62,273 nt of DNA from Streptomyces mutomycini (GCF_001700505.1 NZ_MAPV01000127.1:1-62273), one strand, 5' to 3'. Numbered from the stretch's first letter, positions 24,090 to 33,970 are shown. Numbers and translations are program-made. The notes: generated by a model from the letters alone, not told the origin.

Positions 24090-25652
24090 TTGAAGCTGAG
24101 CGAGCTGCTGTCCGGACAGAACCACCACATCCTCCGGGGCGACCCGGAGATGACACGCATCACCGCAGGAACGGCGTTCGACACGGACCGGGTGACGCAG
24201 GGATCGCTGTTCATCGCGGTGCCCGGACACCCTGAGGGCGGTCCCGAAGGGGTCGCGCCCGCCCTCGCCCGGGGCGCGGCGGCGGTCCTCGTGGAAGAGG
24301 GCTGCGCACTGCCCGCGACCGTGGGGGACGTCTGCGTTGTACAGGTGGCGGACACCCGGAGCACGGCCGCCGTCGCAGCCTCCCGGTACCACGGCGATCC
24401 GGGGCGGGGCATGGACATGGTGGCGATCACCGGCACCAACGGGAAGACGTCCGTCTCCTACATGGTCGAGTCCGTGCTGCGGATCTCCGAGGGGGCGAGG
24501 GCCGGCGTCATCGGCACGGCCGGGAGCCGCATCGGCGACGAGCTGATCCCGATGCCCCGGTCGGTGCTCACCACCCCGGAATCCCCGGACCTGCAGTACC
24601 TGCTGGGATGCATGCGTGATCGCGGGGTCGGCACGGTGGTGCTGGAGGCCACGTCCATGGGCCTGCTCACGCACCGGGTCGACCGTACGTTCGTCGACGT
24701 GGGGGTCTTCACCAATCTGAGCCAGGACCACCTGGACGACCACGGCACGATGGACAACTACCGTGACGCCAAACTCCGGCTCTTCCAGGGGCTGTGCAAG
24801 CACGCCGTGGTCAACGCCGACGACCCGGTGGGGGCCGGTATCGGTGCGATGATGCCCGGCGCGGTGACCACGTACGCCCTCGATACCGAGGCCGACTACC
24901 GGGCCACCGACCTGGTCGTCGACGCCTCGGGCACCCGCTTCACGCTGCACCACGGCGGCCGGAAGTACCCGGCCGCGATTCCCGCGCCCGGCAGGTTCTC
25001 CGTGTCCAACGCGCTGGCCACGGTGGCGGCCTGCCACACCTTGGGGCACGATCTCGCCGGGCTGGTCGCCGCGCTCGAACGGATGCCGCAGATCCCGGGC
25101 CGGTTCGAGCGGGTCACGACCGCCGCAGGCACTTCGGTGATCGTGGACTACGCCCACTCCCCGGACTCGCTGAACAAGGTGCTCGGCACCATCCGTGGCT
25201 TCGCCCGTGCCAGGGTCATCACCGTCTTCGGCTGCGGCGGGGACAGGGACATCACCAAGCGTGCCGAGATGGGGATGATCGCCGGGACCCACTCCGACCT
25301 GTGCGTACTGACCTCGGACAACCCGCGCAACGAGGATCCCGAGGCGATCCTGGACCAGGTGGCTCCGGGCATCGCGGAGACCGGCACCCCGTACGAACGC
25401 TTCACCGACCGCCGTCGGGCCATCGCCTTCGCCCTGTCCGAGGCCGGCCCCGAGGACGTCGTCCTGATCGCCGGCAAGGGCAGCGAGCCCTACCAGATCG
25501 TCGGTGACGCGCTGCTGCCCTTCAGCGACATGGCCACCGTGCGGGAGCTCGCCGATGTCGCCGTGGCGGGGACTGGGACGGCCATGCGCCAGGCCGGGGC
25601 GAGGCCGGGTTCCCAGAGGCCGCCGTCGAAGCGGACCTCCCAGGAGAGGTGA
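24090..25652 (+). CDS. MurE-like Mur ligase paralogue
   Basis: The 520-aa protein has the Mur ligase ATP site TGTNGKT (114-120), a metal/ligand region EATSMGLLTHRV and a DNPRNEDP motif near residue 410, which in MurE enzymes contacts meso-diaminopimelate. The TTG at 24090 follows GAAGGG. MurE normally sits in the division/cell-wall cluster, which is not here, so this is probably a second copy. It may serve sporulation-related peptidoglycan, peptide recycling, or amide formation linked to the operon upstream. The last ~27 residues are low-complexity beyond the family end. Confidence 0.82.
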   Translation: MKLSELLSGQNHHILRGDPEMTRITAGTAFDTDRVTQGSLFIAVPGHPEGGPEGVAPALARGAAAVLVEEGCALPATVGDVCVVQVADTRSTAAVAASRYHGDPGRGMDMVAITGTNGKTSVSYMVESVLRISEGARAGVIGTAGSRIGDELIPMPRSVLTTPESPDLQYLLGCMRDRGVGTVVLEATSMGLLTHRVDRTFVDVGVFTNLSQDHLDDHGTMDNYRDAKLRLFQGLCKHAVVNADDPVGAGIGAMMPGAVTTYALDTEADYRATDLVVDASGTRFTLHHGGRKYPAAIPAPGRFSVSNALATVAACHTLGHDLAGLVAALERMPQIPGRFERVTTAAGTSVIVDYAHSPDSLNKVLGTIRGFARARVITVFGCGGDRDITKRAEMGMIAGTHSDLCVLTSDNPRNEDPEAILDQVAPGIAETGTPYERFTDRRRAIAFALSEAGPEDVVLIAGKGSEPYQIVGDALLPFSDMATVRELADVAVAGTGTAMRQAGARPGSQRPPSKRTSQER

Positions 25653-25686
25653 CAGCGTCGGGGCGGGTACCGAAGGCTGGGCGCCG

Positions 25687-26334
25687 TCACTCCGGCCACG
25701 GCGATTCGAGAACGGCGCGTACGAAGTCCCCGCGCTCGAAGCCGGGAACGTAGTGCTGGAGAACGTCGGCCTTGATGTTGCCGAAGGTCGTCTCCGGCTT
25801 CGGGCGGATCCCTTCGTTGAAAGCGGCGAGGATCCGCCGCTTGAAGTCCGGCCGTGGATGGAGCGCGACGATCGCGGCGCGGTCGGCGTCGGGGACGTCC
25901 TCGTAACCGATGCCGAGGACGTCGTACTCGACGCCGGCCGTCACCAGCGCCACCTCGGGTTCCATGAAGGCCGGGATGCCCGGAGTGGTGTGCAGGGCGA
26001 TGGCCGTCCACACCCGCCGCACGCTGTCCTCCGGCACCCCACGGGACTGGAGGAAGCGGCGCGCCTCGTCCGCGCCGTCCACCTCGAAGCGCCGACCGCT
26101 GGAGCGGAAGCCCTCGCCCAGGCCCAGGTCGTGGAACATGGCGCCGATGTACAGCAGTTCCGGGTCGAAGGAGAGATCCCGCCGGCGCCCCTGCAGGGCG
26201 CCGAAGAGGAAGACCCGGCGGGAATGGTGGTAGACGAGCTCGTCGGTCATGTCGCGTACGAGCTCGGTCGCCTCCTTCGCGAGCGCGGTGTCAGGTACGT
26301 GCACACCGGCCGCCGACGGCGGATCGGTTGTCAT
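25687..26334 (-). CDS. HD-domain protein
   Basis: The 215-aa protein carries an HD metal-binding set: YHHSRRVFLFGAL (first His), AMFHDLGLGEGF (HD) and a later ALHTTPG. HD domains are phosphohydrolases or, in small stand-alone proteins, cyanamide hydratase-like enzymes; the spacing with GRRFEVDGADEARRFL resembles the latter group. ATG at 26334 is chosen over the longer frame from 26556, whose N-terminal 74 residues are Pro-rich shadow. It converges on the MurE-like gene. Confidence 0.8.
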   Translation of the reverse strand: MTTDPPSAAGVHVPDTALAKEATELVRDMTDELVYHHSRRVFLFGALQGRRRDLSFDPELLYIGAMFHDLGLGEGFRSSGRRFEVDGADEARRFLQSRGVPEDSVRRVWTAIALHTTPGIPAFMEPEVALVTAGVEYDVLGIGYEDVPDADRAAIVALHPRPDFKRRILAAFNEGIRPKPETTFGNIKADVLQHYVPGFERGDFVRAVLESPWPE

Positions 26335-26676
26335 GGCGTCACCGGGCTTCCTGAGCGAGGGATCGGAAGGGGTGTCCTCAGGATCGGTGCCCGGAGGCGC
26401 TGGGCGGGGGCGACAGGCCGTGGGTCCCCCGACTGGTGCGCGTACGGGGGAGAGGAGACGCGTGCTGGTGAGGCCGATCCGGGCGGGGCCGCCGGGCCCC
26501 GCTGATCGCATCCCGCTTCCCGGGTGAGGCGGTGAACTCGCGGCCGTCATTGGCATGGACCTGCCTGTCGAACTGCACTACAGTCCGAGGCGGCAACTCT
26601 GAGAGCGCTCTCAGAAGGTTCTCGGATGCTTCCTGTTCCATCCCCACGATGCTGGAACAACAGAAGGGGCACTCCC

Positions 26677-27825
26677 TTGAGACACACGACGATGGTGCGG
26701 ACCGGTCTCTCCGCACTGCTCATCATCGGCACCTGGGCGACCGCCGGCCTGACCCAGGCCGCGGCAGCCGACCCCCACTCCTCCGCCGAACCTCAGGCCT
26801 CTGCCGGGATCGTCACGGCCATGCAGCGCGACCTCGGGCTGACGAAGGATCAGGCAGAGAAGCGTCTCACCGCGGAGAAGGCGGCTACGGCGCTGCAGGG
26901 AAAGGCGCGGAGCGCGGCCGGGGCGTCGTTCGGCGGCTCGTGGTTCGACGCGGGCAGCGGCCGGCTGACGGTCGCCGTCACGGACAGCGCCAAGGCCGGT
27001 GCCGTGCGGGCGACCGGCGCCGAGACCCGCGTGGTCGACCACACGGCGCGGGAGCTCGACGCCACCAAGGACCGGCTGGACGCACTCTCCGCGCCTAGCG
27101 GAGTAAGCAGCTGGCACGTCGATCCGCGGGCGAACAGCGTCGTCGTGAACGTCGTCGCCTCCGAACAGGGTGACAACGATGTCCGCGCATTCGTCGCGAA
27201 GGCGCGCAAGGCGGGCCCCGTCACGGTGAAGCGGACCGCCGAGGCGCCGCAGACCTTCGCTGCCGGAACGGTCGGCGGCGACCCGTACTACACCGGCAAC
27301 GTCCGCTGCTCCATAGGCTTCTCCGTGCACGGCGGCTTCGTCACGGCAGGCCACTGCGGCCAGGCGGGCGGAGCGGTCAGGGGCTGGGACGGCTCGGCCA
27401 TCGGCTCCTTCCAGGGCTCGTCCTTCCCCGAGAACGACTACGCCTGGGTGAACGTGGGCAGCGGCTGGTGGACCGTCCCCGTGGTCCTCGGCTGGGGCAC
27501 CGTCTCCGACCAGTTGGTCCGCGGCTCCAACGAGGCCCCGATCGGCGCCTCGGTCTGCCGCTCCGGCTCCACGACGCACTGGCACTGCGGCAACGTCCTC
27601 GCCAAGAACGAGACGGTGAACTACAGCCAGGGTGCCGTCCGCCAGATGACGAAGACCAGCGTCTGCGCCGAACCGGGTGACTCCGGCGGCTCGTTCATCA
27701 GCGGCGACCAGGCCCAAGGAGTCACCTCGGGCGGCTGGGGCAACTGCAGCGGTGGCGGTGAGACCTGGCACCAGCCGATCAACGAGATCCTCAACCGCTA
27801 CGGGCTGACTCTCCACACGGCCTGA
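26677..27825 (+). CDS. Secreted streptogrisin-type serine protease (S1 family)
   Basis: The 382-aa preproprotein has a signal sequence ending in QAAAA, an alpha-lytic-type prodomain (DLGLTKDQAEKRLTAEK; WHVDPRANSVVV) and a mature protease from about GTVGGDPYYTG. The triad is visible: His in VTAGHCG, Asp in ENDYAWV and Ser in EPGDSGGSF. Paired cysteines flank it as in streptogrisins. The TTG at 26677 follows GAAGGGG; ATG 26692 is an alternative. Secreted peptidases of this type digest environmental protein. No carbohydrate-binding domain follows. Confidence 0.92.
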   Translation: MRHTTMVRTGLSALLIIGTWATAGLTQAAAADPHSSAEPQASAGIVTAMQRDLGLTKDQAEKRLTAEKAATALQGKARSAAGASFGGSWFDAGSGRLTVAVTDSAKAGAVRATGAETRVVDHTARELDATKDRLDALSAPSGVSSWHVDPRANSVVVNVVASEQGDNDVRAFVAKARKAGPVTVKRTAEAPQTFAAGTVGGDPYYTGNVRCSIGFSVHGGFVTAGHCGQAGGAVRGWDGSAIGSFQGSSFPENDYAWVNVGSGWWTVPVVLGWGTVSDQLVRGSNEAPIGASVCRSGSTTHWHCGNVLAKNETVNYSQGAVRQMTKTSVCAEPGDSGGSFISGDQAQGVTSGGWGNCSGGGETWHQPINEILNRYGLTLHTA

Positions 27826-27868
27826 CGGCTGATCATTCCGCGTCCCGGCGACCCGGCGGAACGCGACA

Positions 27869-27911
27869 GGTCTGCTGCGGCAGCAGGGTGGCCCCTCTGT
27901 CGCAGCAGACC
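27869..27911 (+). terminator. Long-loop inverted repeat after the protease
   Basis: GGTCTGCTGCG (27869-27879) and CGCAGCAGACC (27901-27911) are perfect 11-bp inverted repeats separated by 21 nt. It starts 43 bp after the protease stop and may terminate it. It also marks the border of the fragment at 27931, so it could be a recombination scar. Confidence 0.45.
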
Positions 27912-27930
27912 TCAGCAGCCTCCGCGCACG

Positions 27931-28128
27931 CTCGCGGGCGGCACCGCCTGCAAGGCGCCCCCGCCCGTGATCACCGGCATGACGGTCGACAACACCTCGG
28001 ACGTACAGGCGGGCAAGCCCTTCACCGTGAGGGCGTCGGTCTCCGACCCCGACGGCGACCCGCTCACGCACCAGGTGCTGCTCGGCAGCAAGTACGTGGA
28101 CGACAGCGGGCAGCTCAACGGAACGCCG
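27931..28128 (+). pseudogene. C-terminal domain fragment of a secreted glycoside-hydrolase-type protein
   Basis: One frame reads GGTACKAPPPVITGMTVDN, then PFTVRASVSDPDGDPLTHQV and LLGSKYVDDSGQLNG. This is the fold of a bacterial Ig-like 'DPDGDPL' module found at the ends of secreted hydrolases. There is no start, signal or catalytic domain, and the frame loses sense after NGTPGC. It is a decayed remnant. The following 28129-28351 holds nothing I can identify. Confidence 0.45.
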
Positions 28129-28351
28129 GGCTGTGGGACACACGGCGCACGGAGCCCGCCACCTCGATCCGCCGAACGGCGCGACTGCCGGCGGCGAGTA
28201 CGTACCAGGTCCCGGTGGGGGACCGCCAGTGGGTGCACGAGACGCGGGTAGTGCCGGACGAGCGCAGCCTCGGCCTCCTTCGATTCCCACTCCGGCCGGC
28301 GGAGATCCCCATCTGCTCCGCGACGCCGGGTCCGCCGCTACTGCGACGGGT

Positions 28352-28732
28352 TCAGAGAGGCCCTTCGGGACCCTCCTCGCCCGAGCTCAGTTCCTCGGCA
28401 CGCAGAGCCAGGTCCTGCAGCACGTCAGCGGAAGTCACGTCCCCCTGACCGGAGTCGTGGATCTGCGCGAGCGCGATGAAGGCCAGTGTGAACGCGCCGA
28501 CCAGCTGTTCGACGGCGCCACCGACCTCGCGGCCCACGAGGGCGGCCATCTCCTCGACGGTGGCGTCGGAGGGGATGGCGATGTGCGGCATCGTCTCGTT
28601 GAGGAGGGTCGTCACCATGCTCCCTCCGGCGTCCAGGTCGCCGTCGCCCGCGTCCTCCTCGGCATGGCGCTGCATCTCGCCCGCCTCCGTGAGGATGCCG
28701 ATCACTCGCTTGAGGACTTCGCTCTGCTCCAT
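28352..28732 (-). CDS. Conserved-looking helical hypothetical protein
   Basis: The 126-aa acidic protein starts MEQSEVLKRVIGILTEAGEM and looks all-helical, with DATVEEMAALVGREVGGAVEQLVGAF as a central amphipathic stretch. No family is recognised. The ATG at 28732 gives natural composition; the extension to 28849 does not. No strong ribosome site is seen. It lies alone between the hydrolase relic and the ROK regulator. Confidence 0.55.
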   Translation of the reverse strand: MEQSEVLKRVIGILTEAGEMQRHAEEDAGDGDLDAGGSMVTTLLNETMPHIAIPSDATVEEMAALVGREVGGAVEQLVGAFTLAFIALAQIHDSGQGDVTSADVLQDLALRAEELSSGEEGPEGPL

Positions 28733-28915
28733 ACGGCGAGCATAAGCGGCGGAACTCCCACGCCATGATCGCGCCCTCCGGCCCGGGGCCGTCGCAGTTC
28801 CCCACCGGGCGTTTGACGGCTCCTGCGGTGAGCCCGTCGACGCCCGCATGATTCAGGATGTGCAGAAATTCGGGCGCCGAGGGCCGGGGTATGTTGCCGG
28901 GGCGAAGGGAGCAAC

Positions 28916-30247
28916 ATGGCTGAGCGCAGCAGACGGACCGTGCGTGACCTGCGAAAGGGAAATCGGGCGCGGGTCCTGCAACGGTTGCATTTCGACGGGC
29001 CGTTGAGCCGTCAGGAGCTGGGACCCGTGACCGGGCTGAGTTCTGGATCCGTCAGCAATGTGGTCACCGAGCTGGCCTCGGAGGGGCTTCTGGAGGAAGC
29101 GGGCATCGTCGACTCCGACGGCGGGCGCCCCCGCACCCTGCTGAGGATCGCCCCTGGCGGTGGGCTGTTCGTGGGCATCGACATCGGCGAGACCCGGGTG
29201 CGCGTCGAGCTGTTCGACCTCTCGCTGACGGAGCTCGCCCGCACGGACCGCCTGCTCGCGCAGCACGGTTACGACGTCGAGCGGATCGTCGGCCACGTCC
29301 GTTCGGGTGTGGCCGACGTCCTGCGTGACGCGGGGGCCGACCCCCGCACGCTGCTCGGCATCGGTATCGGGGTGCCCGGCATCATCGAACGCGACGCCCC
29401 GGCGGCAGCGGGCGGCCCAGGCGTTGTCGTGCACGGTCAGACCATCGGATGGAGCGCCGTCCCCTTCGAGCGGCTGCTCCGCGAGGTCGTGGACGTGCCG
29501 CCGGAGGTGCCGTTCTTCATCGACAACGGCGCGAAGACGCTGGGGCAGGCCGAGATGTGGTTCGGCGGAGGCCGGGGAGCGGATACGGCTGCTGTGGCCC
29601 TGATCGGCTCGGGAGTGGGCGCGAGCGTGAACCGGGGAGACATCCTCGACGAGGACGTCACGAACGCGGCCCTGGAATGGGGCCACACCACGGTGCAGCT
29701 ACGGGGCCGCCGGTGCCGTTGCGGTTCCATAGGCTGCCTGGAGGCGTATGCGGGCGCGGAGGCCATGCGGGAGCGCTGGCAGGAGGCGGGTGGTCCGCTG
29801 TCGGCGGAGGCCGACGACGAGACCGCCCTCGCCGCACTGCTCGCAGCCGCCCGTCCGCCCCGGGGTGGCGCCGCCCCGGACCCGGTGGCGGTCTCGATCC
29901 TGGACGAGACGGCCGAGTGCCTGGGCGCGGCCCTGGCCGACCTGGTGAACCTCTTCCTTCCCGAACGGATTCTGCTCGGCGGCTGGGCGGGCCTCCTCAT
30001 CGGCCCGCACCTGCTCCCCGAGATCCGCCGGTACGTCCAGGCATACGCGCTGGAACACGCGGTCGCCCGCACCACGATCGAGCTGGGGCACCTGGGCCCG
30101 GACGCGGTCACCGTGGGCGCCGCGACCCTGCCGCTCTCCGATTTCCTGGCACGCGGCGGCACCCGCCCGGAGCAGCCGCCCCTTCCGGGCACCGCCCCGG
30201 CCGCGGCCCGTGCGGCACCGAGCCAAGGCCGGACCGCGGGGGACTGA
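28916..30247 (+). CDS. ROK family transcriptional regulator (NagC/XylR-like)
   Basis: The 443-aa protein has an N-terminal winged helix (LSRQELGPVTGLSSGSVSNV) and a ROK sugar-kinase-like domain with GIDIGETRVRVELFDL, GIGIGVPG and the zinc site CRCGSIGCLEAYAG. Such proteins are sugar-responsive repressors. GAAGGGAG precedes the ATG at 28916. Downstream lies a fragment of a LacI regulator rather than a sugar operon, so the regulated genes may have been lost or be elsewhere. Confidence 0.92.
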   Translation: MAERSRRTVRDLRKGNRARVLQRLHFDGPLSRQELGPVTGLSSGSVSNVVTELASEGLLEEAGIVDSDGGRPRTLLRIAPGGGLFVGIDIGETRVRVELFDLSLTELARTDRLLAQHGYDVERIVGHVRSGVADVLRDAGADPRTLLGIGIGVPGIIERDAPAAAGGPGVVVHGQTIGWSAVPFERLLREVVDVPPEVPFFIDNGAKTLGQAEMWFGGGRGADTAAVALIGSGVGASVNRGDILDEDVTNAALEWGHTTVQLRGRRCRCGSIGCLEAYAGAEAMRERWQEAGGPLSAEADDETALAALLAAARPPRGGAAPDPVAVSILDETAECLGAALADLVNLFLPERILLGGWAGLLIGPHLLPEIRRYVQAYALEHAVARTTIELGHLGPDAVTVGAATLPLSDFLARGGTRPEQPPLPGTAPAAARAAPSQGRTAGD

Positions 30248-30261
30248 GGGGCCGGCGCGTC

Positions 30262-30489
30262 CTACGCGGAATCCCGTACCACCAGCACCGGTTCGAAGAT
30301 CACCGACGTCGCCGGTCCGTCCGGTGCGGCCAACCGGTCCAGCAGCAGCCCGGCCATCTCCGCCGCCATGTCCTCCACCGGCTGGCGTACGGTCGTGAGC
30401 GGCGGCCGGCAGGCCGAGGCGGCGCTGCTGTCGTCGAAGCCGACCACTGCCACGTCCTCGGGCACGCGCCTGCCGTGTTCCCGCAGCAC
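30262..30489 (-). pseudogene. C-terminal fragment of a LacI family regulator
   Basis: The 75 codons read LREHGRRVPEDVAVVGFDDS, PPLTTVRQPVEDMAAEM, LLLDRL and FEPVLVVRDS, which is exactly the end of a LacI/GalR effector domain. The DNA-binding domain and the first three quarters are missing upstream. It is a truncated relic pointing toward the ROK gene. Confidence 0.75.
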
Positions 30490-30706
30490 ATGGCACGCTC
30501 CTGTCGCGATACAGGAGGGCGGTCCACGGGATAGAGCGCTCTCCCACGGTGACCGACGAGGTCCGGCCGATGTCCGCCGGTTCGTACCCCGGGGTGTGTG
30601 CCGGGTGCACGGGTGGCGCCTGCTGACTGTTCACTTGTCATCACCCTTTGTATGCACATAAGTTGGCCGCTTGCGACGTGTCCTACTGCAGTGGGGGAGC
30701 CCGATC

Positions 30707-32029
30707 ATGGCCGCGACCGGACGGCACCGCAGATACCAGCCCAGCCGTATCAACCGAGCTTCGCTCACGGTGACGGCGGGAGGCGCGGGCATCGCGCTCC
30801 CGCTTCTCACGGCCGCCTCGGCGGGAGCCGCCACGACGGATGTGTGGGAGAAGGTCGCCGCCTGCGAGTCGACCGGCAACTGGCACATCAACACGGGCAA
30901 CGGCCACTACGGGGGACTGCAGTTCACCCGGTCGACCTGGGCGGCCTACGGTGGCACGGCGTTCGCCGCGCGGGCCGATCTGGCGACCAAGGACCAGCAG
31001 ATAGCCGTCGCGGAGAAGGTGCTCGACGGGCAGGGCCCGGGAGCCTGGCCGACGTGTTCCGTACGGGCCGGCCTGAAGCAGGGCGGTGACGCACCCGACC
31101 TCGCCCCCCAGACGAAGCGCCAGGTCGCTGCCGACGCGGGGCAGGACAAGGCGGGGGAGTCCGGAGCCGCGGAGAAGACAGCCCGTGACACCGCTGCGGC
31201 CAAGACGTCACCCACCACCGTGCCCGGCCTGCGTGAGTCGTACACCGTCGCGCGCGGCGACTCCCTGTCCAAAATCGCGTCCGCCGAGCGGGTCGAGGGC
31301 GGCTGGCAGCGGCTGTACTCGGCCAACCGCACCGTGGTCGGTGCCGACCCCGACCTCATCCTCCCGGGACAGCGGCTCACCCTCGACGTGGCGGCCACGC
31401 CGCCCGCGGCCCCCAGGCAGAAGGCGGCGCCCCGGCCCGCCGCCCCGAAGACCACCGCCACCCCGAAGGCCAAGGAGAAGGCCGAGCCCAGGACCGACAC
31501 TCCCGAGGCCGAGGAAAGAGACACTCCCGGGCCCGCCGCCTCCAAGGCCGCGGAAAAGCCCAGAACCTCTGCCCCAAAGCGGACGGCGAAGCCCGCCCAG
31601 GCCGAGAAGAAGGCGTCCAAGCCGCAGTCCGGCTTCACCGCCCCCGTGTCGGCCCGCACCGGCACTCCCTACCACCAGGCCGGCTCATGGTCCAGCGGCT
31701 ACCACACGGGCGTCGACTTCCCGGTCCCCACCGGCACCTCCGTGAAGGCCGTCGCCTCCGGGAAGGTCGTCTCGGCCGGCTGGGCGGGCGCCTACGGCTA
31801 TGAGATCGTCGTCCGGCACAGCGACGGCAGGTACAGCCAGTACGCCCACCTCTCCTCTCTCCTCGTGCGCGAGGGGCAGCAGGTCGGCAGCGGACAGCGG
31901 ATCGCGCGCTCGGGGTCCACCGGCAACAGCACCGGCCCGCACCTGCACTTCGAGATCCGTACGGGCCCCGGTTACGGGTCCGACATCGACCCCCTGGCCT
32001 ACCTCAGGGCCGGCGGCGCGAGCGTCTGA
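30707..32029 (+). CDS. Rpf domain - LysM - M23 peptidase cell-wall hydrolase
   Basis: The 440-aa secreted protein has a signal ending SAGAA, a resuscitation-promoting-factor (lysozyme-like) domain ([21 protein letters not shown]; Glu in ACES is the catalytic acid), a LysM domain ([13 protein letters not shown]...LILPGQRL), a ~90-residue Ala/Pro/Lys linker and an M23 endopeptidase ([16 protein letters not shown]). It would cut both the glycan strand and the peptide bridges of peptidoglycan during germination or growth. GGGGGAG precedes the ATG at 30707. Its 3' end overlaps the convergent transporter gene by 31 bp. Confidence 0.93.
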   Translation: MAATGRHRRYQPSRINRASLTVTAGGAGIALPLLTAASAGAATTDVWEKVAACESTGNWHINTGNGHYGGLQFTRSTWAAYGGTAFAARADLATKDQQIAVAEKVLDGQGPGAWPTCSVRAGLKQGGDAPDLAPQTKRQVAADAGQDKAGESGAAEKTARDTAAAKTSPTTVPGLRESYTVARGDSLSKIASAERVEGGWQRLYSANRTVVGADPDLILPGQRLTLDVAATPPAAPRQKAAPRPAAPKTTATPKAKEKAEPRTDTPEAEERDTPGPAASKAAEKPRTSAPKRTAKPAQAEKKASKPQSGFTAPVSARTGTPYHQAGSWSSGYHTGVDFPVPTGTSVKAVASGKVVSAGWAGAYGYEIVVRHSDGRYSQYAHLSSLLVREGQQVGSGQRIARSGSTGNSTGPHLHFEIRTGPGYGSDIDPLAYLRAGGASV

Positions 32030-33177
32030 ACACGTCCCGCCCGGCCCTCTAAGTCACCTCGGCGAGCCGAGCCGGCAGCGGTCCGTCCGCCGCCGAACTC
32101 CACGCGCCCGCCGCCGTGGTCCAACGGCAGGGTCAGCGGAAGGGAGAGTGCTGTCGGCGCCGGAAAAGGGTCCGGCAGCACCGCCGCTCCCAGGGGAGCG
32201 GCGGGCTTCGCCGGCTCGGGCAGTACGACCGCGCGGGACACCGCCGAGCCCTCGGCCGGGACACCGGCGTGCCCCTCCCGCGTACGGTCCCCGGCTCCCG
32301 CTCCTTCCGGCGTCCGCCGCCCGGCTCCCGTACCCTCCGGCCCACGCTGCTCCGCTCCCACCCGCTCCGTGGTCAGCAGCACCAGACCGGCCGCCGCCAG
32401 CGCGCCGCAGCCGAGCGCGAGCAGGGTGCCCGTGATGCCGTAGCGGAACTGCTCCCCGAACATGGTGATACCGACGGCGGCAGCCAGAACCGGATTGACC
32501 ACGGTGACCGTGGCCAGCGGTGCCGCCAGCCCCGCGCCCCGGTACGCCGCCTGGGAGAGCAGCAGTCCCGCTGCCGCGAGCCCCGCGATGGCCAGGAGGG
32601 TCGGCAGACCTGAGGCCACCGAGCCTGAGGTCCACTCCACGGCCACCGTCTTCGTGAACACCGACGCCATACCGAAGGCGACGCCGGCGCCGGTGGCCAG
32701 TACCACGCTGCGCAGCATCGGCCGGCGCATCCCCCGGGCGAGGACCATCAGGGCCGCCACGGTACCGAAGGTCCCGCTCGCCAGCACCAGCTGCTCAGGT
32801 CCTGCCAGCGTGTGCGATCCGGCGCTGCCCGTGAGAGCCAGCAGCCCGGCCAGGCCGACCGTGGCCATCAGAGCGCCACGCCATGCGGTCCGCCCCGCCC
32901 TGCGGCGGACGAAGAGCGCCGCCATCGGAAGTGCGAAGACGATCGTCAGGGCTCCCAGGGGCTGCACGAGACTGAGCGGCCCGTACGCCAGCGCCACGAC
33001 GTGAAGCACGGCTCCCACACCGTTGAGCGCCACGGCCACCCACCAGGCGCCGTTGCGCAGCGGTGCGTACGGGCGGCTGTCACCGGCCGCGGCCACGCGC
33101 TCCTGGACGATCGCGCCGGCCGCGTAGGCGACCGCGGAGACCAGTGACAGCAGCACGGAAAACGCGAGGGAGCTCAT
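31999..33177 (-). CDS. DMT/EamA-type transporter
   Basis: The 392-aa protein has nine to ten hydrophobic helices in residues 1-285 (start [21 protein letters not shown]; later [19 protein letters not shown]), as in the 'DMT family permease' group related to EamA and magnesium/metabolite exporters. The final ~110 residues are a hydrophilic Gly/Pro/Arg tail. The ATG at 33177 fits the family start. Substrate unknown. Confidence 0.82.
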   Translation of the reverse strand: MSSLAFSVLLSLVSAVAYAAGAIVQERVAAAGDSRPYAPLRNGAWWVAVALNGVGAVLHVVALAYGPLSLVQPLGALTIVFALPMAALFVRRRAGRTAWRGALMATVGLAGLLALTGSAGSHTLAGPEQLVLASGTFGTVAALMVLARGMRRPMLRSVVLATGAGVAFGMASVFTKTVAVEWTSGSVASGLPTLLAIAGLAAAGLLLSQAAYRGAGLAAPLATVTVVNPVLAAAVGITMFGEQFRYGITGTLLALGCGALAAAGLVLLTTERVGAEQRGPEGTGAGRRTPEGAGAGDRTREGHAGVPAEGSAVSRAVVLPEPAKPAAPLGAAVLPDPFPAPTALSLPLTLPLDHGGGRVEFGGGRTAAGSARRGDLEGRAGRVQTLAPPALR

Positions 33178-33415
33178 GCAGACCACGATGTCCCGTCGGA
33201 GCCGCCGCGTCGTCGTCCTTGAGGCGGCGATTCGGCGTACTGCTCCAGTAGTACGTCCATCCCTCCTGGGTCCTCCTCTCGACGGTAGTCCTCCTGGCCC
33301 GAAGGCTCAGAAGTTCGTCGCGGAGGTCACGCGGTGCTGTTCTCCCGCTGCGCCGGGTGCACGGAACGCCGTCGCGGCGGGCATATGCCCCGGGAGGGGA
33401 GGCCGGAGAGCCCGT

Positions 33416-33904
33416 TCAGGTGCTGAGCATGAACTCTGCGCGGATGCGCTTGCCTACGGGGACCCGCTCGGCCGTGACCCGGTCGCAGAGGGCGACCACG
33501 ATCTCCATGCCGTGACCGCCGAGGCGGGCCGGATCGGGTGAGTAGAGCACCGGGAGCGCCGTGCTGCTGTCGTACACCGTGACGCTTATGCGCCGCGCGT
33601 CGCCCTCCAGCTCCAGCAGGTACGGGCCATGGCTGTAGCGGTCCGCGTTGGTGACGAGTTCACTGACCGCCAGCATCAGATCGCTGCGGGTGTGCTCGCC
33701 GAGGACCGCGAGCCACTCCGCCACCAGCCGCGCCAGGAAACGGTCGGCGAGCGCGCGTGCCTGCGCGATGCATCCGGGCTCGCCGTCGAACACCTCAGCG
33801 GTGAGCAGAACCTCCGTGGACGGGGACCCCTGCAGCGGGGCGTCCGACCGTGAGGTGGCCTGTTCGTTCATGTGCTCCAGCCAAGGCGCCGCAGGGGAGG
33901 TCAT
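33416..33904 (-). CDS. HATPase anti-sigma/regulatory protein (RsbW-like)
   Basis: The 162-aa protein has the HATPase_c-2 fold: SDLMLAVSELVTNADRYSHGP (N box), SVTVYDSSTALP and GGHGMEIVVALCD (G boxes). In actinomycetes such proteins bind sigma factors or antagonists and are switched by PP2C phosphatases. AGAGG precedes the ATG at 33904; ATG 33871 is an alternative. It lies 66 bp downstream of the response-regulator gene, in the same orientation as the sigma factor group. Confidence 0.85.
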   Translation of the reverse strand: MTSPAAPWLEHMNEQATSRSDAPLQGSPSTEVLLTAEVFDGEPGCIAQARALADRFLARLVAEWLAVLGEHTRSDLMLAVSELVTNADRYSHGPYLLELEGDARRISVTVYDSSTALPVLYSPDPARLGGHGMEIVVALCDRVTAERVPVGKRIRAEFMLST

Positions 33905-33970
33905 AGACCTCTTCTCGCCGTTCGTCTACCCGCGTCGAGAGATCCCACTCCGGGGGGATCCCTCCAGATC

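Noticed and set aside
30530..30706. c-di-AMP (ydaO-type) riboswitch before the Rpf gene
   Set aside because: Such elements occur upstream of some rpf genes, but the leader is short and I could not find the conserved core.
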